From the NCBI GenBank assembly GCA_938005615.1, contig CALLMV010000023.1, forward strand, positions 21,973 through 85,972: a DNA stretch of 64,000 nt. The letters are read 5' to 3'. The DNA is from an uncultured Verrucomicrobiae bacterium. Lineage in GTDB: Bacteria; Verrucomicrobiota; Verrucomicrobiia; JADLBR01; CALLMV01. How positions within the stretch are numbered: the stretch's first letter is position 1; each line of letters opens with the position of its first letter. Below, piece after piece: positions 25,029 to 38,115 of the stretch. Below the pieces are notes generated by a model, which was given only the letters and a program-made list of their open reading frames with translations, made no database searches and had not been told where the DNA came from. Position numbers and translations under genes: made by a program.

Positions 25029-28000
25029 ATGGCAACAAAAACTAAAGGAAAAAATCAACGAATCACTTTCGGCCATCACAAAGAGGCGGTCGAAATACCC
25101 AATCTCATCCAAATTCAACTGGATTCATATCGCGATTTTCTGCAGCTAGACAAAGATCCCAAGCAGCGCACTTCCGATGGACTGCACGGAGTTTTCCAGG
25201 AGGTATTTCCGATTCAAAGTTACGATAACAAAGTCAAACTCGAATACGTCAAATACGACATCGAAGATCCCAAAATTTCCGTTGCTCAATGCATGCGCGA
25301 AGGCCAGACATATTCCGCTGCACTTTACGTCACGTTCCGCCTTCGCGATGAAAACGGAACTAAAGAAGAAAAAGTTTACATGGGCGAGATCCCTATGATG
25401 ACCAGCTCCGGCACATTTGTCATCAACGGCGCGGAGCGTGTTGTCGTTAGCCAGCTACATCGCAGCCCTGGTATTTGCTTTGAAAGCGGCGTCCATACCA
25501 ACGGAAAAATCCTTCACAGCTTCCGCCTGATTCCGGACCGCGGTAACTGGATGGAAGTAGCCTTCGATACCAACGACCTACTCTACGTTTTCCTAGACCG
25601 GCGCAAACGCCGCAGAAAGTTCCTCATAACCACATTCTTGCGCGCTCTGGGCTACAGTTCAGACCGCGAGCTCATCTCCCTCTTCCACAATATCGAGACA
25701 CTCAAACTCACTGGCAAACTCGACGAAGAAAGCATAGCCACTAAAGTCCTCATTGAAGACGTGCGCGACCCTCATAATCCCGAGATCGTCATCGCACGTG
25801 CCTTTGAACCGATGTCACAAACAACCGTACGTCAACTCATCGAACTGGATATCGAAAAAGTCGATGTTGTCGACACCGCAAAAGACGACGCTATCATCAA
25901 ATCCATCAAAAAGGACCCCACGCGTAACACAGATGATGCACTCAAAGATATTTATCGACGCCTCCGCCCAGGCGATCCTCCTACGGTCCCAAATGCCAAG
26001 GCCTTACTCAAACGCCTTTTCTTTGACCCCAAACGCTACGATTTGAGCCGAGTAGGGCGCTATAAAATCAATCAAAAACTCGGTCTCGATGTGGACATCA
26101 ACACCCGTACCATCACCAACGAAGACATCGTCGCTGCCACCAAATACCTCATCATGCTCAACCGTGGCGAAGGCACTGTGGACGATATTGACCACCTCGG
26201 CTCGCGTCGCGTCCGTACGGTAGGCGAACTCCTCGCTAACCAGTGCCGCACTGGCCTCGCCCGCACAGAGCGTCTCGTTAAAGAACGTATGACACTTTTC
26301 GACGTTAACATCGAGGGCATGACTCCCCAGAAACTTATCAACCCCAAGGCCCTCTCCGCTGCCATCCGCGATTTCTTCACCCGCAGCCAGCTCTCCCAGT
26401 TCATGGACCAGATCAACCCGCTTGCGGAGATGACTCACAAGCGCCGCCTCTCTGCCCTCGGCCCTGGGGGTCTCTCACGCGACCGCGCCGGTTTCGAAGT
26501 ACGCGACGTCCACCCCAGCCACTACGGCCGAATCTGCCCCATCGAAACGCCAGAAGGCCCCAACATCGGCCTCATCTCCTCCCTCTCCTGCTTTGCTCGC
26601 GTCAACGAATTTGGCTTTATCGAAACACCTTACCGCAAAGTCGAAAACGGACGTCTCACTGGCAAAGTAGATTACCTCACCGGCGACCAGGAGGAAGAAA
26701 TGGTCGTAGCGCAAGCCAACGTGCCGGTGGATGAACAAGGCAACCTCATCGGCCCGAAAGTCACCGTTCGCTATCGCGGAGACTTCCTTGAAGTCGAGCC
26801 CCATCGTGTCCATTACATGGACGTCTCCCCCAAACAACTCGTCTCCGTAGCTGCTTCTCTCATTCCCTTCCTCGAGCACGACGACGCAAACCGCGCCCTC
26901 ATGGGCTCAAATATGCAACGTCAGGGCGTGCCCCTGCTTCGTACCGAAGCCCCTCTTGTCGGGACAGGTATGGAAGCCAAAGTCGCCCGCGATTCACGCT
27001 CAGTTGTCATTGCCGAAGCAGATGGCATTGTGGCCTCAGTCACAGCTAACGAAATCATCATCACCGACGACGGCAAACTCCCCGAAACCAAGAAACTGAA
27101 ACACGACCTCTCCAAAGGTATCCAATATTATCAACTGGTAAAATTCCGCCGCAGTAACGCCGGCACCTGCATCAACCAAAAACCTCTCGTCTCCAAGGGG
27201 CAAAGTGTAAAACGAGGCGACGTACTTGCCGATGGCCCATGCACCGATCAAGGTGAACTCGCCCTCGGTAAAAACGTCCTTGTCGCCTTCATGTCTTGGA
27301 ATGGCTACAACTTCGAAGACGCCATCCTCATCTCTGAAAAAATCGTCAAGGAAGACATCTACACCTCTATACACATCGAAGAGTTTGAGATCTCCGCCCG
27401 CGACACCAAGCTCGGCCCCGAAGAAATCACCCGCGACATCCCCAACGTCAGCGAAGAAATCCTCAAAAACCTCGGGCCCGACGGCGTCATCCGCATCGGT
27501 GCTGAAGTCAAGCCCAACGACATCCTCGTAGGAAAAATTACCCCAAAATCCGAAACAGAACTTGCCCCCGAAGAACGCCTTCTCCGGGCCATCTTCGGTG
27601 AGAAAGCTGCCGACGTCAAAGACTCCTCCCTGCGCGTCCCCTCCGGAGTTTACGGAATCGTCATGGACGTCAAGGTCTCCTCCAACCTCACCAAAAAACA
27701 AGAAAAACTTAAACTCTCACCAGCAGAAGCCAAGCGCCAAATCAAGGAAATCGAAGAGGAGTACGACAAGCGCACTGCAGAGCTCAAAGAAAAGCTCACC
27801 GACGCCCTGGCAAACGTGTTGCTCGGTGAAAAAATCCCGCTCGACGTCCTCAATGCGGAAACCGGTGAGATCATCATCCCCGCCAACCGCAAAATCACAA
27901 AAACTCTCCTTGCCAACCTAGCGGACGCCTACGCCCACATCGAAATCGAGCCCTCCCCTATCCGCATCAAAATTCGCGAAATCATCTCCCAGTTTGAAAG

Positions 28001-28880
28001 CAAATTCGAGCAAATCGCTAATGAAAAAATGATGCAGATTGACCGCATCGAAAGCGGTGACGATGTGGACCCCGGCATCATCAAACAAGTCAAAGTCTAC
28101 GTCGCCAGCAAACGCAAATTGGGAGTCGGCGACAAAATGGCCGGACGCCACGGCAACAAAGGTGTCGTCGCCAAAATCGTTCCCGAAGAGGACATGCCCT
28201 TCCTCCCTGACGGCACACCCGTTGAAATCGTCCTCAACCCCCTCGGTGTGCCCTCGCGCATGAACGTCGGCCAAGTTCTGGAGACCCACCTCGGCATCGC
28301 CGCCAAAATTCTAGGCTTCAAAGTTGCCACACCCGTTTTCGATGGCATTGAAGAAAACCAAATCCGCGAATTCCTCCGTCAAGCCAAGGAAAAAGAGCCC
28401 CTCTTCTGCTCCGATGAAGAAGGCAAAAACTACCTTTACGATGGACGCACCGGCGAGCGTTTCGACCAGCGCGTCGTCGTTGGCTACATCTACATGATGA
28501 AACTCAACCACCTCGTCGCCGACAAAATCCACGCTCGTGCCGTCGGCCCCTACTCCCTCGTTACCCAGCAGCCACTGGGCGGCAAGGCCCAGTTCGGCGG
28601 CCAACGCTTCGGCGAAATGGAAGTCTGGGCACTCGAAGCCTACGGTGCCGCATACACCCTGCAGGAACTCCTCACCGTCAAATCCGACGACGTCCCCGGC
28701 CGCACAAAAATCTACGAAAGCATCGTTCGCGGCGATAACTACCTCCAAGCCGGAACGCCAGAATCCTTCAACGTGCTCATTAACGAAATGAAAGCCCTTT
28801 GCCTCGACGTCAAAGTCGGTAAACGCACCGAACGCAAAATAGACATCCGTCCACCCGAGGAGAGCATTCTCCAAAGCTAA
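25029..28880 (+). CDS. rpoB: RNA polymerase subunit beta
   Basis: About 1283 residues from the ATG at 25029. The frame is open to a TTG at 24960, but that stretch contains the rplL-rpoB hairpin and is not expected to be translated. Landmarks in order: [17 protein letters not shown], the fork/Rif region [20 protein letters not shown] followed by [57 protein letters not shown], and the C-terminal [20 protein letters not shown] and [14 protein letters not shown] 50-base spacer separates it from rpoC. Leader without Shine-Dalgarno. Codons end strongly in C. Confidence 0.99.
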   Translation: MATKTKGKNQRITFGHHKEAVEIPNLIQIQLDSYRDFLQLDKDPKQRTSDGLHGVFQEVFPIQSYDNKVKLEYVKYDIEDPKISVAQCMREGQTYSAALYVTFRLRDENGTKEEKVYMGEIPMMTSSGTFVINGAERVVVSQLHRSPGICFESGVHTNGKILHSFRLIPDRGNWMEVAFDTNDLLYVFLDRRKRRRKFLITTFLRALGYSSDRELISLFHNIETLKLTGKLDEESIATKVLIEDVRDPHNPEIVIARAFEPMSQTTVRQLIELDIEKVDVVDTAKDDAIIKSIKKDPTRNTDDALKDIYRRLRPGDPPTVPNAKALLKRLFFDPKRYDLSRVGRYKINQKLGLDVDINTRTITNEDIVAATKYLIMLNRGEGTVDDIDHLGSRRVRTVGELLANQCRTGLARTERLVKERMTLFDVNIEGMTPQKLINPKALSAAIRDFFTRSQLSQFMDQINPLAEMTHKRRLSALGPGGLSRDRAGFEVRDVHPSHYGRICPIETPEGPNIGLISSLSCFARVNEFGFIETPYRKVENGRLTGKVDYLTGDQEEEMVVAQANVPVDEQGNLIGPKVTVRYRGDFLEVEPHRVHYMDVSPKQLVSVAASLIPFLEHDDANRALMGSNMQRQGVPLLRTEAPLVGTGMEAKVARDSRSVVIAEADGIVASVTANEIIITDDGKLPETKKLKHDLSKGIQYYQLVKFRRSNAGTCINQKPLVSKGQSVKRGDVLADGPCTDQGELALGKNVLVAFMSWNGYNFEDAILISEKIVKEDIYTSIHIEEFEISARDTKLGPEEITRDIPNVSEEILKNLGPDGVIRIGAEVKPNDILVGKITPKSETELAPEERLLRAIFGEKAADVKDSSLRVPSGVYGIVMDVKVSSNLTKKQEKLKLSPAEAKRQIKEIEEEYDKRTAELKEKLTDALANVLLGEKIPLDVLNAETGEIIIPANRKITKTLLANLADAYAHIEIEPSPIRIKIREIISQFESKFEQIANEKMMQIDRIESGDDVDPGIIKQVKVYVASKRKLGVGDKMAGRHGNKGVVAKIVPEEDMPFLPDGTPVEIVLNPLGVPSRMNVGQVLETHLGIAAKILGFKVATPVFDGIEENQIREFLRQAKEKEPLFCSDEEGKNYLYDGRTGERFDQRVVVGYIYMMKLNHLVADKIHARAVGPYSLVTQQPLGGKAQFGGQRFGEMEVWALEAYGAAYTLQELLTVKSDDVPGRTKIYESIVRGDNYLQAGTPESFNVLINEMKALCLDVKVGKRTERKIDIRPPEESILQS

Positions 28881-28930
28881 GACCCTGATAATGCCGCAAG
28901 CCGAAAAACCCACATATCCAAGCTAAAAAT

Positions 28931-33103
<4,173 letters not shown>

Positions 33104-33161
33104 CAACCCTGCAGCAAACAGGCATAGCTGAAGACGTTAAATAATTTTGAAATAACTAAAT

Positions 33162-33207
33162 CACTATATTGATATAGTGTGATATACTAATATAGTAATA
33201 TTTTTTT
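33162..33207 (+). terminator. rpoC: AT-rich terminator-like structure after rpoC
   Basis: A hairpin CACTATA-TTGA-TATAGTG (33162-33179) is followed by a second, imperfect stem (ATATACTA / TAGTAATAT) and then TTTTTTT (33201-33207). The stems are weak because they are AT-only in the main, but the position, about 60 bases after the rpoC stop, and the T-run fit an intrinsic terminator of the long operon. Confidence 0.5.
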
Positions 33208-33316
33208 GTCGTGAACCTGTTCCTGTTTTCGGAAAAAGATTATCTAACCCTTCGCATGACGTAGAATCATTGCTGGGTTAATTTTCAGATCATCTTACGT
33301 TTTGTAATTGGAGATC

Positions 33317-33345
33317 GGTTTTCCCCACCCGCGTGGGGATGGCCG
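33317..33345 (+). repeat. Type I-E CRISPR-repeat-like unit, copy 1 (no array)
   Basis: 29 bases, GGTTTTCCCC then ACCCGCGTGGGG then ATGGCCG. The core CCCCAC-CCGC-GTGGGG is a perfect six-pair stem, and both the length and the TTTTCCCCAC...GTGGGGATG layout match type I-E repeats. No second repeat occurs one spacer-length away, so this is not an array. A similar unit lies 557 bases downstream at 33874. It could be a relic of a decayed array or an unrelated hairpin repeat family. Confidence 0.55.
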
Positions 33346-33461
33346 CAGAACGCATATTTTGTGATCAAGCAATAAAAACAGCAGGCAAGCCGTAAGCGTT
33401 TCATCTGCTGCAGAGGGGTTGGGTCACAAAATTCAATGCGGCAGATACATTAGATGAGTTG

Positions 33462-33662
33462 ATGAGGCCTAACGTTATTGGCTGGTTATTGAACGCAGTG
33501 CGCCCCTTGAGGTGGAGATCCCGTCCTGCTGAAAAAATGATCTTCCGGGCTGATCTCGATCAATTTGACGAACCACTCACCCGTTTCGCCTTTATGGACA
33601 AAAATAACAATGAACGCCCTCAGGTAAAGAAGCTAAATGAGATAGGAGAATTATGGACATAG
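33462..33662 (+). CDS. Small hypothetical protein
   Basis: About 66 residues from an ATG at 33462 (an in-frame TTG lies one codon earlier). I do not recognise it. It is basic near the start (RPLRWRSRPAEK) and acidic/polar later, with no signal peptide or membrane span. Its end overlaps the start of the next small gene (33653) by ten bases, which could mean coupling, or that only the next gene is real. The reading frame lies in the pocket between the two CRISPR-repeat-like units. Coding status is doubtful. Confidence 0.3.
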   Translation: MRPNVIGWLLNAVRPLRWRSRPAEKMIFRADLDQFDEPLTRFAFMDKNNNERPQVKKLNEIGELWT

Positions 33663-33874
33663 GCGTGGATCATATTGATGTTTTTGGCAACCTTGACGAA
33701 CTAAATAAAGAAATGCTCGAAGAGTGGCAGCAAATTTATTCAACACTCAAGGTATCCCTAAAAGATCTCGAACCAGAAAAAAGACACTTGCTTATAACTT
33801 TGATGAGAGAAACATTCTACAATGGATTTATGAGCGGCAGTATTGCAACACTGATGAAACTTCATAGAAATTAA
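33653..33874 (+). CDS. Small hypothetical helical protein
   Basis: 73 residues, unrecognised. The ATG has a well placed Shine-Dalgarno (GGAG with five bases to the ATG), which is better than most genes in the window, so it is probably translated. The sequence is predicted largely helical: DELNKEMLEEWQQIYSTLK, then LEPEKRHLLITLMRETFYNG. It has no membrane span or signal. The stop codon directly adjoins the second CRISPR-repeat-like unit. Base composition is clearly lower in G+C than rpoC and aroC on either side, which suggests acquired DNA. Small phage or plasmid proteins often look like this, but no family can be named. Confidence 0.5.
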   Translation: MDIGVDHIDVFGNLDELNKEMLEEWQQIYSTLKVSLKDLEPEKRHLLITLMRETFYNGFMSGSIATLMKLHRN

Positions 33875-33902
33875 GCTTTCCCCATCTGCGTGGGGATGGA
33901 CA
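33874..33902 (+). repeat. Type I-E CRISPR-repeat-like unit, copy 2 (no array)
   Basis: Aligned base for base with the copy at 33317-33345 it matches at 23 of 29 positions (hand count). The stem is kept: CCCCAT pairs with GTGGGG through one G-T wobble. The orientation is the same as copy 1. There is no further repeat after 30-35 bases. It starts at the last base of the preceding small gene, so it may also act as that gene's transcript end. Confidence 0.5.
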
Positions 33903-33986
33903 GCCTTCCGTCTGTCGAGGACACAGGGAGGATCAGCACTGCGAATCTCAATTCTTACCGCAAACCAAAACTACAAATCATTAGCA

Positions 33987-34202
33987 GTGGCCTATGAGGA
34001 CGAATGGGCAAAGCGAGGTGGGCATCCTTACGCCGGTAAGGACTATGGACCGGGTTCTGGTTTTACGGAAATTCTAACAATGGGCATCGAAAGATTGTTT
34101 AATGACCAAATAGGATTTGCGAAACAAAACCCTGACGATTCTATATTCTTGATCCAAACAATGCAAAAAACTATGAAACCTCACGCATGGATTGATTTTT
34201 GA
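33987..34202 (+). pseudogene. Fragment resembling the C-terminal tail of a phage minor head protein
   Basis: 71 codons from a GTG at 33987; the frame stays open further upstream into non-conserved sequence. The segment HPYAGKDYGPGSGFTEILTM followed by GIERLF, DQIGFAKQNPDDSIFLIQTM resembles the end of phage Mu F-like or SPP1 gp7-like head morphogenesis proteins (pattern Y-x-G-K-x-Y-x-x-x-x-T-E-I-L-S-M-G). The rest of such a protein is missing, so I read this as a relic of a phage or phage-like element; this is tentative. It overlaps the next small frame by 11 bases. Confidence 0.35.
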
Positions 34203-34416
34203 GTGGCAGGGGAGGCGGTATCGATATCGCGGAGAATGGCCGGCAGAAATGAAAAAAGCCATCGGACAAGCGATGATAAATTGGCGGCGCGAGAAAAATC
34301 GAGTGTATCAGGTGGATTTAATTGAGATGGCGGGCGGGAAAATCCTCGAAGTCCACAGCATTCGACCCGACGGCAGCATCCGAAGCGAAGACCTCCCAGA
34401 TTTGATCATTCCCTAG
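34192..34416 (+). CDS. Small hypothetical protein
   Basis: 74 residues from a TTG at 34192, or 55 from an ATG at 34249. Unrecognised. It has a beta-like start (FEWQGRRYRYRGEW), a helix (AEMKKAIGQAMINWRREKN) and a beta-like end (YQVDLIEMAGGKILEVHSIR). It overlaps the phage-like fragment, which suggests a former operon. It is the last candidate gene of the pocket between rpoC and aroC. From 34417 to 34642 only a weak 36-codon frame (34419-34529) was seen and nothing convincing. Confidence 0.4.
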   Translation: MIFEWQGRRYRYRGEWPAEMKKAIGQAMINWRREKNRVYQVDLIEMAGGKILEVHSIRPDGSIRSEDLPDLIIP

Positions 34417-34642
34417 CCATGACCACTCCCACCCCCATGAGAACCGACCCCGTGAGAATCAGCCACTTCGCCTTTGCGGCGCGCAAGCAGCGGCTGCCCG
34501 ATGGCAGGTGGAGTTTTCCCACTTACTAGGGGGCTGGGTGAGTTCAAGTCCCTCGCTTTTGCTCGGGATGAGGGTTGCGCTGGGCGGGCCAAGTAGATGT
34601 TCGTGTCTTGCGGCTGAGAGGTTGTGAGGCTAGAGGGAAGCT

Positions 34643-35776
34643 ATGCCCGGGAATAGTTTTGGAACGCTTTTTCGAATCTCGACGTGGGGGGAAAGCCACG
34701 GGGGTGGGGTGGGTGTGGTGATTGATGGGTGTCCGCCTGGGGTGCCTCTGTCGGAGGCGGATATTCAGCCGGAGTTGGACCGGCGTCGGCCAGGGCAGAG
34801 TCGCATTGTGACGCAGCGTAAGGAGGGGGATGTTTGCGAAATTTTGTCGGGGACGTTTCGTGGGGTAACGTTGGGTACGCCGATTTCGATTTGGGTAAGG
34901 AATACTGATGCGCGGCCAGAAGCGTATTCGGAGATGGAGAGTTTGTACCGGCCATCGCATGCGGATTTTACTTACGATGCGAAGTATGGGCTGCGGAATT
35001 GGCAGGGTGGGGGGCGTTCTTCGGCGAGGGAAACAATCGGGCGTGTGGCGGCGGCTGCTGTGGCACAACGGGCGTTACGGGTGTCATTGCCTGGGGTGGA
35101 GGTGCGTGGCTGGGTGTCGCAGATTCATGAGATTGTGATGCCGGAGCCGGATTTGAGTCAGCCGGTGGCGCTCGAGTTGGTGGAGGCAAATGCGGTGCGT
35201 TGCCCGGACGTTGCGACTGCGGAAAGGATGATCCGGGCGATTGAGGAGGCACGCCGGCAGGGGGATTCTTTGGGCGGGATTGTGCAGTGTGGGATTTGGG
35301 GTGCGCCTGCGGGATTGGGCGAGCCGGTGTTTGACCGGTTTGAAGCTGATCTTGCCAAGGCAATGTTGTCACTGCCAGCAACGAAGGGGTTTGAGGTGGG
35401 ATCTGGGTTTGGGGCAGTGAAGCTCACTGGGCGCACACATAATGATGAGTTTCTTATGAAAGAAGGCCGTGTGCGGACGGCCACAAATCGCTCTGGGGGC
35501 GTGCAGGGGGGGATCACTAACGGTGAGCCGGTGATTTTTCGTGTGGCGTTTAAGCCGACGGCGACGATTGCTTCCGAGCAGCGAACAGTGGGCCGGGATA
35601 ATAACGAGGCGGTATTAGCTGCGCGGGGGCGGCACGACCCCTGTGTGTTGCCTCGCGCAGTGCCGATCGTGGAGGCTATGGCTTGGTTGGTGCTGATGGA
35701 TCATTGGATGCGCTGGTTGGCTCAGTGCCCAGAGCGGGCGTGGGCCGTGCGTAATGCGGCGCCTGCACAGAGGTGA
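34643..35776 (+). CDS. aroC: Chorismate synthase
   Basis: 377 residues. Last step of the shikimate pathway: EPSP to chorismate with reduced FMN. Marks: N-terminal [20 protein letters not shown] (signature G-E-S-H-G), [49 protein letters not shown], the second signature [20 protein letters not shown], and the late [21 protein letters not shown] and [18 protein letters not shown]. All flavin and substrate residues noticed are present. Other aro genes are absent. The coding strand is very rich in G and T, in sharp contrast to rpoC just upstream on the same strand. Confidence 0.98.
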   Translation: MPGNSFGTLFRISTWGESHGGGVGVVIDGCPPGVPLSEADIQPELDRRRPGQSRIVTQRKEGDVCEILSGTFRGVTLGTPISIWVRNTDARPEAYSEMESLYRPSHADFTYDAKYGLRNWQGGGRSSARETIGRVAAAAVAQRALRVSLPGVEVRGWVSQIHEIVMPEPDLSQPVALELVEANAVRCPDVATAERMIRAIEEARRQGDSLGGIVQCGIWGAPAGLGEPVFDRFEADLAKAMLSLPATKGFEVGSGFGAVKLTGRTHNDEFLMKEGRVRTATNRSGGVQGGITNGEPVIFRVAFKPTATIASEQRTVGRDNNEAVLAARGRHDPCVLPRAVPIVEAMAWLVLMDHWMRWLAQCPERAWAVRNAAPAQR

Positions 35777-35808
35777 GCACAGGGTGGCGCAGGTTCTCGG
35801 GAGAATTA

Positions 35809-36561
35809 TTAAGGCATGAGGAGGCCGCCATCCACGATGAGGGTCTGGCCGGTGATGTAAGCCGATGCAGGGGAGGCAAGGAAGAGGGCGGCGTGGGCAA
35901 TGTCATCCGGTGTGCCGAAACGGCCGAGGGGGATTTGTTTGAGGACTTCTTGCGTGACGTTTTCAGGAAGGACGTTGGTCATGTCTGTGGTGATGAAGCC
36001 TGGGGCGATGGCGTTGGCGGTGATGCCGCGTGAGGCGAATTCGCGGGCTGTAGTTTTGGTGAGTGCAATGAGGGCGGCTTTGCTTGCGGCATAGTTGGCT
36101 TGGCCAGCGTTACCGATGAGGCCGCTGACGGAGGAGATGTTGATGATGCGGCCGCGTCGGGCTTTCATCATGGGGCGAACAACTGCTCGGGTGAGCAGGA
36201 AGGCTGAGCGGAGGTTGGTGTCTATGACGTTCTGCCAGTCTTCGTCGCTCATGCGTAGGAGGAGGGTGTCGCGGGTGATGCCAGCGTTGTTGACGAGGAT
36301 ATCGATTTGTCCGAAGTGTTTGAGGACGAGGTCGGGGAGGGCTTTTGTGGTTTCGGCGTCGGAAAGGTCGCAGGGAAAGGGTTGAGCTTCTGCGCCGACT
36401 TGGCGAACGGCTTCCAGTGCAGGGGTCAAGGCTTGTTCGCTGCGAGCGACGAGGGCGAGTTTTGCTCCGTGCTGGGCGAAGAGTTTGGCGATGGCCAGAC
36501 CAAGGCCGCGGCTGGCGCCGGTGACGAGGGCGACGTGGTTGTGAAGGGTGTGTTGTGACAT
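35809..36561 (-). CDS. fabG: 3-oxoacyl-ACP reductase
   Basis: 250 residues from the ATG at 36561. The frame continues upstream to 36795, but that region has low-complexity, non-conserved translation and overlaps the glgA side. Classical SDR motifs: TGASRGLG, NNAG within ILVNNAGITRDTLLLRM (typical of FabG), ISSVSGLIGNAGQANYAASKAAL with Ser, Tyr and Lys, IAPGFITTDMT, and the C-terminal ASPASAYITGQTLIVDGGLLM. It reduces beta-ketoacyl-ACP in fatty acid synthesis. Convergent with aroC (32 bases between the genes) and divergent from glgA. acpP and fabD/fabF are not adjacent. Confidence 0.93.
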   Translation of the reverse strand: MSQHTLHNHVALVTGASRGLGLAIAKLFAQHGAKLALVARSEQALTPALEAVRQVGAEAQPFPCDLSDAETTKALPDLVLKHFGQIDILVNNAGITRDTLLLRMSDEDWQNVIDTNLRSAFLLTRAVVRPMMKARRGRIINISSVSGLIGNAGQANYAASKAALIALTKTTAREFASRGITANAIAPGFITTDMTNVLPENVTQEVLKQIPLGRFGTPDDIAHAALFLASPASAYITGQTLIVDGGLLMP

Positions 36562-36690
36562 TTTTTGAGTATTACGCGTTGGGCAGTTGAATCGCAAGAA
36601 CGGCTTAGGGTTATAGGAAAATGGTTTATGGTTGAGTGGAGTTGAGGATGATTCTTGTAAGGTCGCTACTTTAGCTTTTAGTGTGTGGGT

Positions 36691-38115
36691 ATGCGCATTT
36701 TGTTTGCGACCAGCGAGGTGTTTCCGCTTGCCAAGACGGGAGGGTTGGCGGACGTATCGCGCGGACTGCCCGAGGCGTTGTCTTTGGCCGGCCACGAGGT
36801 GTATGTGGCGACTCCGTTTTATCGGCCGCAGGTAGGGAATGTGGAGGCGAGCGCGGATACGGGGTGTGAGTTAAAGTTACCCTACGGTAGTCAGGATTTG
36901 AGGGTGCGTGTGTACGAGGCAGGCATTTCTTCGCAGGTGAAGTATTTGTTGCTGCGTTGTGATGAGTTGTTTGATCGGAGTGGTTTTTATGGCAACGAAC
37001 TGGGGGACTACCAGGATAATGCGGGGAGGTTTGCGTTTTTCTCGCGTGCGGTGCTGGAGCTGAGTCGTCGGCTTCCGGGTGGATTGCCTGACGTCATGCA
37101 CGCAAATGATTGGCACACTGCATTACTGCCTGCTTATATTCGTGCGGCGGGTTTGCCTGCGCGTAGTGTGTTGACGATTCATAATCTGGCGTTTCAGGGA
37201 TCGTTTTCGGCCGAGGAGTTTGCGTTAACTGGTTTGCCGGGGGAGTATTTTTCGCCCCGGGGCGTCGAGTTTTACGGGCGACTGAATTTCCTCAAGGGAG
37301 GAATTTTGCTCGCTGATGCTGTAACGACTGTGAGTCCAACCTATGCACGCGAGATTCAAACTCCGGAGCACGGCTGCGGGTTGGATGCGGTGTTGCGCGA
37401 AAATGCTCACAAGCTGACGGGCATCTTGAACGGGATTGATGATACGACTTGGCATCCGGGGTGTGACCCGCACATTCCTCGGCGCTATTCTGCGCGTTCC
37501 TTGCCAGGCAAGACGGTTTGCCGGCGGGCTCTCCTGTCCAGACATGATTGGCCGGAGGATGCGCCTGAAATGCTCATAGGGATGATTTCGCGGCTGACGC
37601 CTCAGAAGGGCTTTGACCTTTTGCGTTCTGGATGGGCGCGGTTGCGCCAGATGCCGTTGCGGCTGATTATATTGGGGCAAGGACTGCCGGAAATTGAGGA
37701 TTGGCTGCAGCAGGCGGCCCTGGATGCACCGGATTTTCTCCGGGTGCACTTGACGCATAGCGAGGATTTAGCCCACTTGATCGAGGCAGGATGCGATGCA
37801 TTTTTAATGCCCTCACGTTTTGAGCCCTGTGGCCTGAATCAGATGTATTCCCAACGTTACGGGACTCTCCCGATTGTACACGGAACAGGTGGTTTGAAGG
37901 ATACTGTAGTAGACGCCGTGGCAGATCCAGAAAGGGGAACGGGATTTGTGTTTGTTGAGCATACTGTTGCTGCCATGCTGGGAGCGATTAAGTCTGCAGT
38001 GGGCCTATTTGCAGAACCCAAGGCTTGGAAGAAAGTCGTAGTGAACGCTATGGGTAAGGATTTTTCGTGGAATGCGGCCGCAGCCGCTTATGAGAAGATT
38101 TATGCAGCAACCTGA
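36691..38115 (+). CDS. glgA: Glycogen synthase (ADP-glucose)
   Basis: About 474 residues, GT5 family. The start at ATG 36691 gives the family-typical MRILFATSEVFPLAKTGGLA with the ADP-glucose-binding KTGGL near residues 15-19; a GTG two codons earlier is possible. Further marks: MHANDWHTALLPAYI, LTIHNLAFQG, NGIDDTTWHP, ISRLTPQKGFDLL and the C-terminal FLMPSRFEPCGLNQMYSQRY followed by GTLPIVHGTGGLKDTV. It elongates alpha-1,4-glucan. Its 3' end overlaps galT by 14 bases, so a link between glycogen and galactose metabolism (Leloir pathway) is likely. Confidence 0.97.
   Translation: MRILFATSEVFPLAKTGGLADVSRGLPEALSLAGHEVYVATPFYRPQVGNVEASADTGCELKLPYGSQDLRVRVYEAGISSQVKYLLLRCDELFDRSGFYGNELGDYQDNAGRFAFFSRAVLELSRRLPGGLPDVMHANDWHTALLPAYIRAAGLPARSVLTIHNLAFQGSFSAEEFALTGLPGEYFSPRGVEFYGRLNFLKGGILLADAVTTVSPTYAREIQTPEHGCGLDAVLRENAHKLTGILNGIDDTTWHPGCDPHIPRRYSARSLPGKTVCRRALLSRHDWPEDAPEMLIGMISRLTPQKGFDLLRSGWARLRQMPLRLIILGQGLPEIEDWLQQAALDAPDFLRVHLTHSEDLAHLIEAGCDAFLMPSRFEPCGLNQMYSQRYGTLPIVHGTGGLKDTVVDAVADPERGTGFVFVEHTVAAMLGAIKSAVGLFAEPKAWKKVVVNAMGKDFSWNAAAAAYEKIYAAT

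Noticed and set aside
26398..26460. Rifampicin-resistance-type change in RpoB (Ile for Asn in MDQINPLAE)
   Set aside because: Natural variation at this position is common between phyla, so it says nothing about resistance.
33317..33902. A genuine CRISPR array
   Set aside because: The two repeat-like units are 557 bases apart with no regular repeat-spacer series and no cas gene in the window.
34419..34529. A 36-codon frame after the accessory pocket
   Set aside because: No ribosome-binding site and no recognisable features; probably chance.
34536..34554. Sequence resembling a tRNA T-arm (GAGTTCAAGTCCCTC), possible integration scar
   Set aside because: Only three of five T-stem pairs form and no other tRNA part is nearby.
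33104..34642. Chromosomal replication origin at the skew change
   Set aside because: No TTATCCACA-type DnaA boxes were found by eye and no dnaA, dnaN or gidA gene is nearby; codon bias or an inversion explains the switch equally well.
36562..36795. N-terminal extension of fabG
   Set aside because: The SDR domain begins right after the ATG at 36561; the extra translation has no conserved character and reaches into glgA.
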